DNA of 64,000 nt from Flammeovirgaceae bacterium SG7u.111 (GTDB lineage: Bacteria > Bacteroidota > Bacteroidia > Cytophagales > Flammeovirgaceae), in NCBI GenBank assembly GCA_034044135.1, contig CP139021.1:6362001-6426000 (forward strand). Reading direction: 5' to 3'. A program made the position numbers and the translations under genes. This document shows, one piece after another, positions 27,711-38,138 of the stretch; the first letter of the stretch is position 1; every line of letters begins with the position of its first letter. The notes below the pieces were generated by a model. The model was not told the origin of the DNA and made no database searches. It saw only the letters and a program-made list of their open reading frames with translations.

Positions 27711-29951
27711 ATGCTCTTCTTACTTAGATCAGTTCTTTTTTCTTGGGTATTAGTTTGTTCTTTTTTCAGTGCTCAGGCACAAAAAAAAGCGGCATATAAA
27801 GAGCTGTGCACTAAATTTTCTAGCTCTGCTACTCTTGAAAAAAGTGTATTGGGTGACTTTAAGGCAATTAGAAAAAATGAGAGGTACTTTGTACACTCAA
27901 GGTTAATGTTAGGATTGGGCTATGCTAGGCTTGCCCAAACTACCGATATCCTACTCTTTCCTCAAGATTTTAAGCAATACCAAGATTCAGCCATTACTTT
28001 TTTTGAAATGGCTATTCCGCTTTTTAGCGAAGAGCTTATCAAAAAACAAGATTTCTTCTATGAAGAAGTCTTGCCTGCTCTCCGATCTACAGAGGAAAAG
28101 CTTTCTGTAAAAGACGTGGTAAGCTGGGTTGAGGAGCAAAAGAAAGAGATAACAAAACTATCAGAGCAAGCTAATGAACTCTTTTCAGAACTGTCAAAAA
28201 CTCAAACTGCAATTTCTGGTGCTTCAGCATATCATCAGTCAGTTCGGCAACGCTTCCCAGAGCTCATGGATATTTATATGCTGAGTGAAGATGGCTTTTC
28301 CATCTTAAAAGACAGCCTTATGCTGTTAGAAAAAACAGTGGGAAACAACGCTAAGAATTTTAATTTGCTCACAGATGTTTTTGTTGGAAACACCAGTCTT
28401 CTCCAACTTAAAACCTTCGAAATTGAAGACTACCCTTTTCCCAATAATTCAACTTTCATCACTGCCGATAGCCTCATCACACTCTACAGTTTCAATACTT
28501 GGCTAGATAGCATTGGTAATTATAGACAAGATAAAATCAAATTACTCAGAAGGGCTATTGTAGAGATCGAAAAATTGCTCGACCGAAAACTCGAAGAGGT
28601 TGAAAAAGATACATTAATTCTGAGCGAAGCATTTGAAATAGATAGCCTCTTGGCGCAGCCAATCTTAGCTAGTGAAGCTCAGTCTTTGCCTATGCTGCTC
28701 TTCAACTATAAAGTTGCCAAAGTCAACATGCTTTCCGACTATCTAGCTGAAAAGAGTTTTTTACCTTATGAGGAAGGCAGAGAAGGAATTCTCAACTATT
28801 ATTTCACCCTCAAATCCCACACAAAGCGCTGCCAAGATTTATTGGACAATGTCCGAATAGCGCTTAAAGAAGAAGCATTCCTCCACCATTCAGACTTTCT
28901 AGAAAAATATTATGCAGGAGAAAAAGGATTAAAAAGCTACCTTGACCACGAACAAAAAACAATTAATGAGAAAGGGTATTACTGCAACATCAAAATAAAA
29001 GACCAACTGGTATACAGCTACTTAGAGCAACGTTTCTTACCTAAATATGTAGAATATGAAGGTAAGAAAATTGCGCTTTTTGAGCAAAGCCCCAACTTGG
29101 TGGTGGAAAAGGATCACTTCATTACCACACGAGTAAGCAAGACCCAAAATGGTGAGATGTATGTGACGGGTTTTCAAAAATCTTCGGAAAAAACACCTTT
29201 TGTAGCCAAAGTAGTAAGTAGGCAAGTAGTCTGGTTAAAAACATTGGAAGAGGAGCAAACAGGGCGCAAAAAAAATCACTTTGGGACTGTCCTGACCCCA
29301 ACCTCAACTGGTTGCTTACTTATAGTAAGGGCGTTTCAAAAGAAAATTTACACTGACAGCAGTGCTGTCAACACTCTTTTTGAGCTTGACGCTGAAGGTA
29401 ATATTTTGACCAAAGTTCACTTGCAAGAACGAATGTTCCCAGAGCATTCCCTCAAAGTAGAAGAAGATTCCAGCTATATAGTGGCTTACCGAAGCAAACC
29501 TGGCGGAAGAGATTTCCTTCCAGAAATGTTAGTTGCCAGTATTGATATTGAGGGCAATACGCAATGGGAAAAGAAATTTCCTGTAGAAAGCAGAATCACT
29601 CGCTTGCATAAAGTGAAAGACCGGTATTTTATGGTAAGTAATATTGTAAACCTCCGGGACAGTAATGGAAACCTGATCAGTAGAAACTCAAAAAAAGCGG
29701 GAGATAGCAATGTATTTGCCGCAGTATTTGACATAAAAGGAACACTTGTGGCTAAAAAATTTGTAAGATCCCAGACTTCCCATTTTTCCACCTATGCCAT
29801 TCCTTATAATGAAACAGGGTTGCTGGTAATGGGCTTCAAAGGTCTCTTCAACCTAAATGCCCTCCCCGACAAGCCTGTGATGAATATTCTTTTTGACAAA
29901 GACTTAAATATTGTTTCCTCCAATCTTAATGCGGAAGAAACTTTACCCTAA
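27711..29951 (+). CDS. Large exported protein of unknown function
   Basis: A 746-residue protein with a signal peptide ending near residue 23 (FSAQAQK). The N-terminal two thirds are helical and charged, with coiled-coil-like stretches (VSWVEEQKKEITKLSEQANE; LRRAIVEIEKLLDRKLEEVE). The last 270 residues look like beta-propeller blades (FITTRVSKTQNGEMYVTGFQ; MLVASIDIEGNTQWEKKF). The family was not recognised. No lipobox, sorting domain or catalytic motif is seen, so it is probably periplasmic. Its stop is only 11 bases from that of the convergent tamB-like gene. Helical scaffold plus propeller suggests a binding or assembly role; this is inference only. Confidence 0.7.
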   Translation: MLFLLRSVLFSWVLVCSFFSAQAQKKAAYKELCTKFSSSATLEKSVLGDFKAIRKNERYFVHSRLMLGLGYARLAQTTDILLFPQDFKQYQDSAITFFEMAIPLFSEELIKKQDFFYEEVLPALRSTEEKLSVKDVVSWVEEQKKEITKLSEQANELFSELSKTQTAISGASAYHQSVRQRFPELMDIYMLSEDGFSILKDSLMLLEKTVGNNAKNFNLLTDVFVGNTSLLQLKTFEIEDYPFPNNSTFITADSLITLYSFNTWLDSIGNYRQDKIKLLRRAIVEIEKLLDRKLEEVEKDTLILSEAFEIDSLLAQPILASEAQSLPMLLFNYKVAKVNMLSDYLAEKSFLPYEEGREGILNYYFTLKSHTKRCQDLLDNVRIALKEEAFLHHSDFLEKYYAGEKGLKSYLDHEQKTINEKGYYCNIKIKDQLVYSYLEQRFLPKYVEYEGKKIALFEQSPNLVVEKDHFITTRVSKTQNGEMYVTGFQKSSEKTPFVAKVVSRQVVWLKTLEEEQTGRKKNHFGTVLTPTSTGCLLIVRAFQKKIYTDSSAVNTLFELDAEGNILTKVHLQERMFPEHSLKVEEDSSYIVAYRSKPGGRDFLPEMLVASIDIEGNTQWEKKFPVESRITRLHKVKDRYFMVSNIVNLRDSNGNLISRNSKKAGDSNVFAAVFDIKGTLVAKKFVRSQTSHFSTYAIPYNETGLLVMGFKGLFNLNALPDKPVMNILFDKDLNIVSSNLNAEETLP

Positions 29952-29962
29952 GCTTGCAAAAC

Positions 29963-32900
29963 CTACTCGTCTTCATTTTTACTCACCGCTTCAGCAGGAT
30001 CGGCCTCCTTGTCCTTCTTTTTCTTCTCCTTTTTCGGCTTGTCTTTTTTCTTTCTAAACCATTTGGGTATCAAACTATCAAAACTGGCTGTGTGCAATAA
30101 ACTAAAGCCCGCAGTTGAGTTATTGTTTTCCAAGCCCGTATTGAATGCATTCACATTACTTTTGTGGTACATTTTCATACGGAGCTGTCCCTCGGGAGTA
30201 AGTAAGTATTCTACTGTCACATCCCCAAACACACTTGCCAAATCAGTTTCATTTTGTTGGTTTGTAAAAGCACCTGCTCTGGTAACCTTCAACCTTCCAT
30301 CCAAGAAATTATACGACAACCGTAGTTGAAAAGTATTGAGCGCCTCGGCATTCAACCCGTTCAAATCCACATCTATTTCCAAGTTGTCATCCACTTGGGA
30401 AACCCAATAGCTCAGCTGGTTGGCCAACAGCTCACTCACACTGCTCCCAGCCGACTGCGACATTCCACTAAAGGTCGTTTCAGGAGAAAGTTTTTTAAGT
30501 ACGATCAGACTAAAAACTTGCCTGTTAAGCTCCTGTTCATCATTTTTTATTCGCTGCTCAAAATCTGCCACATAACTTTCCAAAGAAATAGGCGCGCCTT
30601 CTACTATTACTGTATTGGGATAATCTTGCACATCTATATAGAAATCTACATTTGGACTAAGCAATTGACCTTTTAGGTAAAGTAACACCTCCACAGGGTA
30701 GCGCCTTCTGAGTTCTGATTGGCTTGGAATACTGTCCAAATCCATGATGGGGGCAAGCGACGTCATTTGGGTATAAGTTGCCGTAATGTCGAGGGTTGCG
30801 CCATAAGGATCTCCTGTCCAGGTAATATGTGAGTTGGGTTCGATACCGAAACGTTTATCCACCACATTGAGCAAGGTGAAATTGTAAGCACCTTTCAAAA
30901 TACTCACATCTCCATACATTTTAAACTCGCCTTTGGTATCAATACTCATGCTCAGCTGCCCCTTACCATTTCCCCGAATGATATCCCCTGCCTTTTTATC
31001 AAAAATAATCTCGCAATAGGCATCAGGCGTAATCTCCAAGTCGAGGTTCATCCGAAGCCCACTCAAATCTACATCTGAGCTTTTCTTTTTCCGCTTAACC
31101 TGCACCGTATCTTGGCTGACAAACGTGATGTAATCTTGCTCCTGCACATCTTCGCTGCCTTCCAGCGGAATATAAATTTTCGTATTCCTCTCCGACTTCG
31201 CTGTTACATTAATGGATACGTTATCTGGAGGTCCATAAAAACGAACATTTCCCGTTCCATAAGCTTCCCCATAATATAGAGCTTCGGGCGACTCGGGCAG
31301 GTTTATCACTTGGAAGTTTTCAAAATCGCCTAACAAGTCAAAAATAAACTTGTTACTAGCATTTTGATAGATCGACCCGTTTAGGTAAGCCGTTCTCCCC
31401 CGCACATCTTGCACCCTAAACTTTTTAATGCGGAGCGTATCGTAACTAAAATCCACTTTATCGCTAAACCGGTAAGTCGTGTTGGTAGCATTGATATTTA
31501 CCTGACCATCTTCAATGAAAAGAGTGCCTTTCACAAAAGGATTAATGGGCGAACCTTTGATATCTAACATCCCAATAGCCACACCGTCGAGGTCGGAAAC
31601 TACCCCTTCTAAAAACGGACCGGCAAGCTCCAAGGGAGCCGCATTGAGATACGCCGTCATCCCAAACCTTTCTTTTTTATCAGCATAAGGAGCATAATGC
31701 CCACCTATCGAAATCAAATCATACCCTTGCCAATCGAGCTGTGCATCTATATCCAACTGCTGGCTTTCATCGTCCCAACTGGTTCGGGCATCGAGATTCC
31801 CTATATTAAATTGGCTCACCACTATGCTGTCTACATACATATCGCTCTCAATCTTGAGCGCACTATACATATCTGCAATATTTGCCTTTACATCTGCCTT
31901 CCCCGATATTTTTTTACCTATATACGCACTCAAATTATTGAGGTCAAAGTCTTTTATATCTATGTTCAATGTTTGGCTTGTATCAGAAGAAACCGTCCCC
32001 TCTAGGGCAAATTCTTGCACTCCACTCACAAACTTTACATCGTTAAACATAATTTCATTTCCCTTAATATCTATTTTGTTTATACCCGCAGCAGACCACG
32101 GCTTATTGAGCAAAAGGAAATTACTATTCACCAAATTGACTTCGAAATGTTCTTTGTAAAAACCAAGATTCCCATTGAAAGCCGCCATGTCATCTGACCA
32201 AGCATGAAACACTTGGCTTTCGAGCAAAACCCTATTCTCCAACTTGCTTGCGTTCACCACAAAATTTTCCGTTTCAAAACCATTGAGCGATTGATCACTC
32301 GACGAAAGGAACGCTTCAAAGTCATACTCCCAGTCTTGATCTACACTATCGGGCTGCTGCCCTGCCAGATAAACAGCCAGCGTATCGTGATAGAAGTTAT
32401 ATCCTTTGATAAAAACAGAATCGGAATAAGCCTTGTAGATCATTTCCGTATGCTCACCAAAATGTAAGTCGCCGGAAAAAGTAGACTTTGGAGCAATGAA
32501 ATACCCATCGTCCAGCAAATAAAGAATTCTATTCACATCCTTCATATCTAGATAGAAGCTAAACCCGTACTCTGGTAATACCTTCAACTCCTTTTTCTTA
32601 GCTTTCAATTTCGCTTCTTCTTTCTCCTTTGCAACGGTTATTTTATCAGAAATATCATCTAGCTGAATGTTATTAGTAAACCCTTCCATAAACTTCAGGA
32701 AGTCATTGTAGATCAAACGAACATCTATTTGCCCTTTCGCTTTTGCATCAAACAGCTCCGAAACTATCACTATATCCCGCTCTTTTTCCAATTCATATTT
32801 CTCGGTGCTAAAAAGCAAGGTATCGAGCTCTAGCAACCTGCCTTTGTGGTGTACCCTGCTGTCCGAAAGGGCGATGCCGCCGCTAAAACTATCCCAGCTC

Positions 32901-34582
32901 AAACCATTGAACTTGGCATCTACGGTAGTGTGAATCTGAAAAGAATCTTTGGCTAGGTTGAGTGGCAAAAGATTGGCAGAATCGATGACCAGCACAAAAT
33001 TGAAACTTTCGTCCTTAAAATTCACATCTCCGTTCATTGCCATTTTTATGTTCGGATCTTGTACCAAAAGCTCCCCATTAAAAAGCTCTTCTTCAAAATG
33101 GCCATCTGTACGGATATTTGCATAATCGTAATTCAATATACCAATTCGGTTGATCGCCCCGTCCAAATCAAATTTGGCATTTTCCAAGGCAAGCCCCGTA
33201 CCCCGTATTTGCCCATTCATGTCTATTTGCTGTATATACTCCTCCTGCCCTATCAGCTGACCCAATTTGAAGCCCTCCGTTTTGAGCTTTCCAACATAAA
33301 AATTGGTAGGCACCTTCAAGTTGATATCCGTTTCCACATACCCAAGCCCCGTTCTAAATTGCCCATCAGTGACAAAGTCGTTATAAAACCCAAAGAAGTT
33401 GGCATTAAAGTCGACCTTCCCAAACTTCTCGAGTACGTTATATTGCTTTTCAGGAAAATACTGTTTCAAATCTTGGGGGGTAACCTCCGCACTGTAAAAT
33501 TTCAGGTTCATCAATGTTTCGGTAAAATTTGGCAAACCTTTAAAAACCACCCGACCTTTCAAATTACTCTCCTTCCCAAAGTCTGCATCGAGGTTGATCA
33601 CCCTAAAATCCTTTACCGTACCCCTAAAATTCCCATTGAGCGTATAGACATCCGAAACACCTTGCATACTCGTGGCAAAGAGGCTCAAAAACTCTGTAGT
33701 CACCACAGAGCTATCTAGCGTAGCCACCATTTCCACTTCATTGTTGAAATTGCTAAATGCATCCTGATCATCGTAATGCATTACCAACGAGTCCCTCAAT
33801 ATATTTTCTTCGATTTTGGCATAGAGGTTGTTAAAGATCATATCCTCGCTGGTGTAGCGAAATTGGGTCGTAATCCTCTCTACTTCCACTCCTGTTCTTT
33901 GCTCTACTCCCCCAATCTTATGCATATCAAATTCAATAGTATCATAATGAATTCTGAAATCTTCCAGATAACCGTTGATGCTATCAAACCCAAAGTGGAA
34001 ATGATCGAACCTCCTCGGTTCTTCAAAAACCTCTTCTCCCTCATGGAAATAAGTAAAAATCATATTATCAATGTGTCCCGTACTTATCAAGACCTCTGGC
34101 TTTTTCCTTTTCGAACCCTCTCCTGTTGATAGCTCATTTATATTTTTAACAAAATCGGTAAAATTCAAGCTACTGCTATCGCCTTTTATCAGGTTGAACT
34201 CCCCATCTTTTATCATTACTTTGTCCAAGAAAATATTTCCTTGGTTGTAAATGCTTTTGATGCTGAAATCGACCAGAATTTCATCTACCTGCACCATTTT
34301 CCGCCCTTCCAAATCGTCTATTTGCACATGCTCCAGCCTTACCAAATCAAACCAATTTATATGGACATTTTCTATGACCACTTTGTGGCCTGTTTTTTCG
34401 GAAAGGGCTTGAGTGAGGAAATGGGCAAGCTGGGTTTGGATGAAGGGATATTGTAACACCATAATGGTGGCCATAAATAGGATAAGCACGAACATAGCAG
34501 CGCTACTGACCAGCCTAGAAACATAGCGCAGTCGTTTTAACTCTTTTACTTTTAACTTTCTATGTGTGAAACTTAGTTTCAA
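29963..34582 (-). CDS. TamB-like translocation and assembly module protein
   Basis: A 1539-residue envelope protein with a basic N-terminus, one membrane helix (about 22-45), and an AsmA-like start (KTGHKVVIENVHINWFDLVR). A very long run of beta strands follows, as expected for a periplasm-spanning lipid-transfer or assembly bridge, and the C-terminal TamB domain (DUF490) covers about 1090-1500 (e.g. ATLDITATYTQMTSLAPIMD; FQLRLSYNFLDGRLKVTRAG). The end is a Lys/Glu-rich tail. The frame has no ATG before the membrane helix; TTG at 34580-34582 is the best start. Bacteroidota TamB works with BamA/TamA-like proteins in outer-membrane protein insertion or lipid transport. Confidence 0.88.
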   Translation of the reverse strand: MKLSFTHRKLKVKELKRLRYVSRLVSSAAMFVLILFMATIMVLQYPFIQTQLAHFLTQALSEKTGHKVVIENVHINWFDLVRLEHVQIDDLEGRKMVQVDEILVDFSIKSIYNQGNIFLDKVMIKDGEFNLIKGDSSSLNFTDFVKNINELSTGEGSKRKKPEVLISTGHIDNMIFTYFHEGEEVFEEPRRFDHFHFGFDSINGYLEDFRIHYDTIEFDMHKIGGVEQRTGVEVERITTQFRYTSEDMIFNNLYAKIEENILRDSLVMHYDDQDAFSNFNNEVEMVATLDSSVVTTEFLSLFATSMQGVSDVYTLNGNFRGTVKDFRVINLDADFGKESNLKGRVVFKGLPNFTETLMNLKFYSAEVTPQDLKQYFPEKQYNVLEKFGKVDFNANFFGFYNDFVTDGQFRTGLGYVETDINLKVPTNFYVGKLKTEGFKLGQLIGQEEYIQQIDMNGQIRGTGLALENAKFDLDGAINRIGILNYDYANIRTDGHFEEELFNGELLVQDPNIKMAMNGDVNFKDESFNFVLVIDSANLLPLNLAKDSFQIHTTVDAKFNGLSWDSFSGGIALSDSRVHHKGRLLELDTLLFSTEKYELEKERDIVIVSELFDAKAKGQIDVRLIYNDFLKFMEGFTNNIQLDDISDKITVAKEKEEAKLKAKKKELKVLPEYGFSFYLDMKDVNRILYLLDDGYFIAPKSTFSGDLHFGEHTEMIYKAYSDSVFIKGYNFYHDTLAVYLAGQQPDSVDQDWEYDFEAFLSSSDQSLNGFETENFVVNASKLENRVLLESQVFHAWSDDMAAFNGNLGFYKEHFEVNLVNSNFLLLNKPWSAAGINKIDIKGNEIMFNDVKFVSGVQEFALEGTVSSDTSQTLNIDIKDFDLNNLSAYIGKKISGKADVKANIADMYSALKIESDMYVDSIVVSQFNIGNLDARTSWDDESQQLDIDAQLDWQGYDLISIGGHYAPYADKKERFGMTAYLNAAPLELAGPFLEGVVSDLDGVAIGMLDIKGSPINPFVKGTLFIEDGQVNINATNTTYRFSDKVDFSYDTLRIKKFRVQDVRGRTAYLNGSIYQNASNKFIFDLLGDFENFQVINLPESPEALYYGEAYGTGNVRFYGPPDNVSINVTAKSERNTKIYIPLEGSEDVQEQDYITFVSQDTVQVKRKKKSSDVDLSGLRMNLDLEITPDAYCEIIFDKKAGDIIRGNGKGQLSMSIDTKGEFKMYGDVSILKGAYNFTLLNVVDKRFGIEPNSHITWTGDPYGATLDITATYTQMTSLAPIMDLDSIPSQSELRRRYPVEVLLYLKGQLLSPNVDFYIDVQDYPNTVIVEGAPISLESYVADFEQRIKNDEQELNRQVFSLIVLKKLSPETTFSGMSQSAGSSVSELLANQLSYWVSQVDDNLEIDVDLNGLNAEALNTFQLRLSYNFLDGRLKVTRAGAFTNQQNETDLASVFGDVTVEYLLTPEGQLRMKMYHKSNVNAFNTGLENNNSTAGFSLLHTASFDSLIPKWFRKKKDKPKKEKKKKDKEADPAEAVSKNEDE

Positions 34583-34965
34583 ATATTTGTTCGTGTTAAA
34601 ATGTGATGAGAGTATGTTAAAGATTAGGTATTCATGCGAAAATGCTCAGGCTGGGGATCTCAATATGGGCATTTGCAGCGAAATAGATAAAATTTATACA
34701 TACTCTTAGTTAGTCCGGTCGATTTCTTTTGCGCCAATGAGCTTACCCTAAACAGCTTGCCTACCTCCATAGACACGTAAAAGCTTACAAATGTATGAAT
34801 TAGTGGTGTCTACGCCCAAGGGAGGCTCATTTAATCTAGGGAGAAGTGGCGGTCCATTTCTCTTTTTGAGGCTTAGAAACAAGAAACCCTTCAAAGTTTA
34901 AACCAAAGCTTCAAATAATGAAAGCCTAGCCAAACATTGAAGGGCATCGAGTCTTTGGATAAGCC
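34583..34965. other. Gap between porX and the tamB-like gene
   Basis: About 380 bases without coding sequence. The porX side holds the long hairpin at 34887-34944. The tamB side contains no recognisable promoter box. Nothing else is seen. Confidence 0.4.
34887..34944 (-). terminator. Probable terminator of porX
   Basis: CCCTTCAA/TTGAAGGG, one mismatch, then GTTT/AAAC, an internal loop, and GCTT/AAGC form a long nested hairpin starting about 21 bases after the porX stop. On the minus strand it is followed by the T-rich stretch TTTCTTGTTTCT. The interrupted U-tract makes it a moderate candidate. Confidence 0.5.
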
Positions 34966-36525
34966 CTACCTAGGCACAAGCTTTACAAAAGGGATAATCA
35001 CCTCTTCCAACGAAACCCCACCATGCTGGAACGTATTTTTATAATACTTCACATAGTGATTGTAGTTGTTGGGATAAGCGAAAAAATGATCTTCCGTTGC
35101 AAAAACATAGGCTGTAGAAACATTGAGCTTAGGCAAGAAGAACCTATCTGGCTTATCGGCCACAAAGACATTTTTCTTATCGAAACTCAAGTTTTTACCC
35201 TGCTTGTAGCGCAGGTTCGTATTGGTATTCCTATCACCCACTATTTTGTAAGGCCTCTTACAACGGATAGTGCCGTGGTCGGTAGTCAGCAATACTTTTA
35301 TTTTCTTTTCAGCAAGAATTTTGAGCACATCGAGCAAAGATGAGTGCTGGAACCACGACTTTGTGAGCGAGCGGTAAGCAGGCTCATCTGGCGCTAGTTC
35401 CCTAATCACTTCCGTATCGGTTCGTGCATGCGAAAGCATATCCACAAAATTGTAAACCAACACATTCAGTTTGTTGGCAAAAAGATTATGCAAATTATCC
35501 AGCACATTTTTGCCTTGGTTCACATGGATTACCTTGTGGTACGATGTCCTGATATCTATTCGATGGCGCTGCAATTGCGCTTCCAAAAACTCTGCTTCCT
35601 TGTTGTTTTTCCCCCCTTCCTCATCATCGTTAAGCCAAAGATCAGGATAATTCTTTTCCATCTCGGATGGCATCATCCCCGAGAAAATAGCATTTCGGGC
35701 ATAAGCGGTGGTGGTAGGCAAAATAGAAAAATAAGGTTCTTCCTCTTCGGTGTTGAAGTACTCGGAAATCACTGGTTCTAGTATTTTCCACTGGTCGTAG
35801 CGAAGGTTATCCACCACTATGAAAAACACAGGATCGTCCCCACTATCTTTCAATTCTGGGAAAACTCTCTCTTTCATTATCTCATGAGAAAGCATCGGCT
35901 TATCCTCATCCGGATTGTTGAGCCAGTCTGCGTAATTATCTTTTATGAACTTGGTGAAGGTGCCGTTGGCTTCTGCTTTTTGCATCTCCAGCACGTCCAT
36001 CATACTCTTGTTGTCCGTCTCGTTAATTTCAATATCCCAATACACCAGCTTTTTGTAGATCTCAGCCCAGTCCTTATGGTCCATGTCGTCGAAAAACGCC
36101 ATGCTGATCTTTTGGAAATCTTGCTGATAATTAGAGTTTGTTTTTTCGCTTACTATTCGTTTCTGATCCAGTATCTTTTTAACCGAAAGCAAAATCTGGT
36201 TGGGGTTGATCGGCTTAATCAGGTAGTCGGCTATTTTAGACCCAATCGCCTCCTCCATTATGTACTCTTCCTCGTTTTTGGTTATCATCACCACAGGAAT
36301 ATTCGGGCGCTCTGCCTTGATGTGGGAAAGCACCTCCAAGCCACTCATGCCAGGCATATTTTCATCCAAAAAAATCACGTCAAAGCTCTCCTCTTCTATT
36401 TTTTCCAATGCATCAGCACCACTGTTCACCCCTGTAACTTCGTATCCTTTGTTTTCTAAAAATAAGATATGAGGCTTCAAGAGTTCAATCTCGTCATCCA
36501 CCCACAAAATTTTATATTGTTGCAT
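34966..36525 (-). CDS. porX: PorX: response regulator with PglZ domain, T9SS regulator
   Basis: A 519-residue cytoplasmic protein with an N-terminal receiver domain (1-125; Asp10, Asp11, phospho-acceptor Asp54 in FLDENMPG, Lys in LIKPINP), a helical linker (about 130-210) and a C-terminal PglZ domain of the alkaline-phosphatase superfamily. Candidate metal/catalytic sites are VVDNLRYDQW, the Thr cluster in LPTTTAYARNAIFSG at about 270, and TTDHGTIRCKRP. This architecture is that of PorX, which with the kinase PorY controls type IX secretion genes in Porphyromonas and Flavobacterium; its PglZ domain has been reported to act on oligonucleotides. porY is not in the window. A T9SS cargo protein is encoded at 15694-18405, so the system is evidently present. 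Confidence 0.94.
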   Translation of the reverse strand: MQQYKILWVDDEIELLKPHILFLENKGYEVTGVNSGADALEKIEEESFDVIFLDENMPGMSGLEVLSHIKAERPNIPVVMITKNEEEYIMEEAIGSKIADYLIKPINPNQILLSVKKILDQKRIVSEKTNSNYQQDFQKISMAFFDDMDHKDWAEIYKKLVYWDIEINETDNKSMMDVLEMQKAEANGTFTKFIKDNYADWLNNPDEDKPMLSHEIMKERVFPELKDSGDDPVFFIVVDNLRYDQWKILEPVISEYFNTEEEEPYFSILPTTTAYARNAIFSGMMPSEMEKNYPDLWLNDDEEGGKNNKEAEFLEAQLQRHRIDIRTSYHKVIHVNQGKNVLDNLHNLFANKLNVLVYNFVDMLSHARTDTEVIRELAPDEPAYRSLTKSWFQHSSLLDVLKILAEKKIKVLLTTDHGTIRCKRPYKIVGDRNTNTNLRYKQGKNLSFDKKNVFVADKPDRFFLPKLNVSTAYVFATEDHFFAYPNNYNHYVKYYKNTFQHGGVSLEEVIIPFVKLVPR

Positions 36526-36832
36526 AGGTTAATTGTTTTGTTTAATGTAAAAACTCTAGCCCGAGTCGATAGTTTCGTTTTAAGTTTTTTTAACTTCTAA
36601 AAAGATTCTTTTTAAGAAAATACGGTAAAAATGAGGTTGGAGTAATAAAAAAATGAATATAACAGAAAAAAATGGGAGCTGCTTGGGCTTTCGAGTATTC
36701 ATTCAAATGAAAATTCATTTCAGGTAAAAAAGTGTAAGTGGGTGAATACCTCGGCAAAACCGTAAAGGCACAGATCAACTATATTTGAGAAATTCACCTC
36801 ATTCAACTTGAACTCGACCTTATCATATCGGA
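36526..36832. other. Divergent intergenic region between porX and the GntP permease gene
   Basis: About 300 A/T-rich bases, non-coding on both strands. It contains the candidate plus-strand promoter box listed separately. No clear box was found for porX. Confidence 0.4.
36780..36787 (+). promoter_or_regulatory. Candidate -7 promoter box of the permease gene
   Basis: TATATTTG exactly fits the Bacteroidota -7 consensus TAnnTTTG, 46 bases before the start codon. No TTG occurs at the expected -33 position, so support is only partial. Confidence 0.4.
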
Positions 36833-38131
36833 ATGGAAAGTATCTTGATCCTCGTTTTCTGTATTGCCTTGCTCATTGTCAGCATTACCGTAGTAAAAGT
36901 GCATCCTATCCCCGCCTTGCTGGTAGCTGGGCTAATCTTGGGGCTAGCCGTTGGCAACGATGTTTCCGCCACTACTGAAAGCCTGCTCAGTGGATTTGGC
37001 AACACCCTCAAATGGATAGGGCTGGTAATCCTGTTCGGAACTTTGCTGGGGGAAATCCTAGCCGTTTCGGGAGGAGCGGATGTGATAGCCGATACTATCA
37101 TAAAAACGTTTGGGTTGAAACGCTTGCCCCTTAGCATGGCCATTATCGGTTTCCTCATCGGAATCCCTGTTTTTGTAGATGTCGCTTACCTTACCTTGCT
37201 CCCGACCATCCTTGCCCTTTCACGCAAATCGGGGCATTCGGTGTTGGTACTCGGGCTTTCACTTTCCATGAGCCTGACCGTTGCCCATGCCATGATCCCA
37301 CCCACACCAGGGCCATTGGCAGTCCCAGCTATCCTCGAACTAGAAGTGGGGGAAATCATCCTTCCAAATGTGCTCACCGCAATTTTTGCCATAACCGGAG
37401 GCTTTCTTTTTATCCGGTTTAACAAAAAAAAACTTCAGCTAAAAGCTAACTCAGAAGCAGTAGCCGAGGAGGCAACGGGCAGCAACTTAGAAGGAATTTA
37501 CAGAGTTCTTCCCTTTGCCGCTTTGCTACTTCCGCTGGCACTTATGGCTGCTGGGAATTTTGCCAGTGAGGAAAGCCAATTTATTAGTTTCATAAAAAAT
37601 CCGATTTGGGCACTGATGATCGGCGTAGCCATTTCCCTACCCCTTTTGCAGAAAAAAAACTTTTCGGAAAACCTCAACAACTTGATAAATGAAGCAGCAA
37701 AAAAATCTGCCATCGTGATTTTGATAACTGGGGCTGGCGGTGCTTTTGGGCAGGTAATCAAAGACACGAAAATTGTCAATTCGCTCTTTACTGATGCTGG
37801 AAACCTGACCACCATAAGCATCCTCGTTCCTTTCTTTTTGAGTATGTTATTCACTACAGTTACTGGCTCTATCACCGTGGCACTTATCACCACTTCTTCC
37901 ATTATGGCACCCTTGGTGTTCGATGGTATGCTCGATGCCCGGCTCGCCGCTTCCGCCATCTGCGCCGGCTCTTTGGGAATGATCCATGTAAACAGTAGTT
38001 TTTTCTGGCTCTTCAAAGAAGTCCACCAACTTTCGGTGGGTAAAGTACTCAAATCATTTAGCATACTTTCCGCAATAGTAGCGCTGAGCGGCGGGTTGTT
38101 TGTATTTATTTATTCGTTGATTGGGCAGTAA
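36833..38131 (+). CDS. GntP-family permease (gluconate/organic acid:H+ symporter)
   Basis: A 432-residue inner-membrane protein with about twelve hydrophobic segments. Characteristic GntP stretches are PALLVAGLILGLAVG, ILFGTLLGEILAVSGGADVI, GFLIGIPVFVDVAYLTLLP, AHAMIPPTPGPLA and ITGAGGAFGQVIKDT. Known members import gluconate, idonate, glycerate or related hydroxy-acids with protons. It is a lone gene, convergent with the PQQ sugar dehydrogenase gene. As such dehydrogenases can yield aldonic acids outside the cell, import of those products is conceivable, but the sequence does not prove a link. Exact substrate unknown. Confidence 0.9.
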   Translation: MESILILVFCIALLIVSITVVKVHPIPALLVAGLILGLAVGNDVSATTESLLSGFGNTLKWIGLVILFGTLLGEILAVSGGADVIADTIIKTFGLKRLPLSMAIIGFLIGIPVFVDVAYLTLLPTILALSRKSGHSVLVLGLSLSMSLTVAHAMIPPTPGPLAVPAILELEVGEIILPNVLTAIFAITGGFLFIRFNKKKLQLKANSEAVAEEATGSNLEGIYRVLPFAALLLPLALMAAGNFASEESQFISFIKNPIWALMIGVAISLPLLQKKNFSENLNNLINEAAKKSAIVILITGAGGAFGQVIKDTKIVNSLFTDAGNLTTISILVPFFLSMLFTTVTGSITVALITTSSIMAPLVFDGMLDARLAASAICAGSLGMIHVNSSFFWLFKEVHQLSVGKVLKSFSILSAIVALSGGLFVFIYSLIGQ

Positions 38132-38138
38132 GAACAAA

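Noticed and set aside
33059-33718. A 219-codon plus-strand frame opposite the tamB-like gene
   Set aside because: Antisense shadow of a long conserved coding sequence; no start context, no recognisable protein family.
35884-36459. A 191-codon plus-strand frame opposite porX
   Set aside because: Fully contained within the porX receiver and linker coding region on the other strand and without family features.
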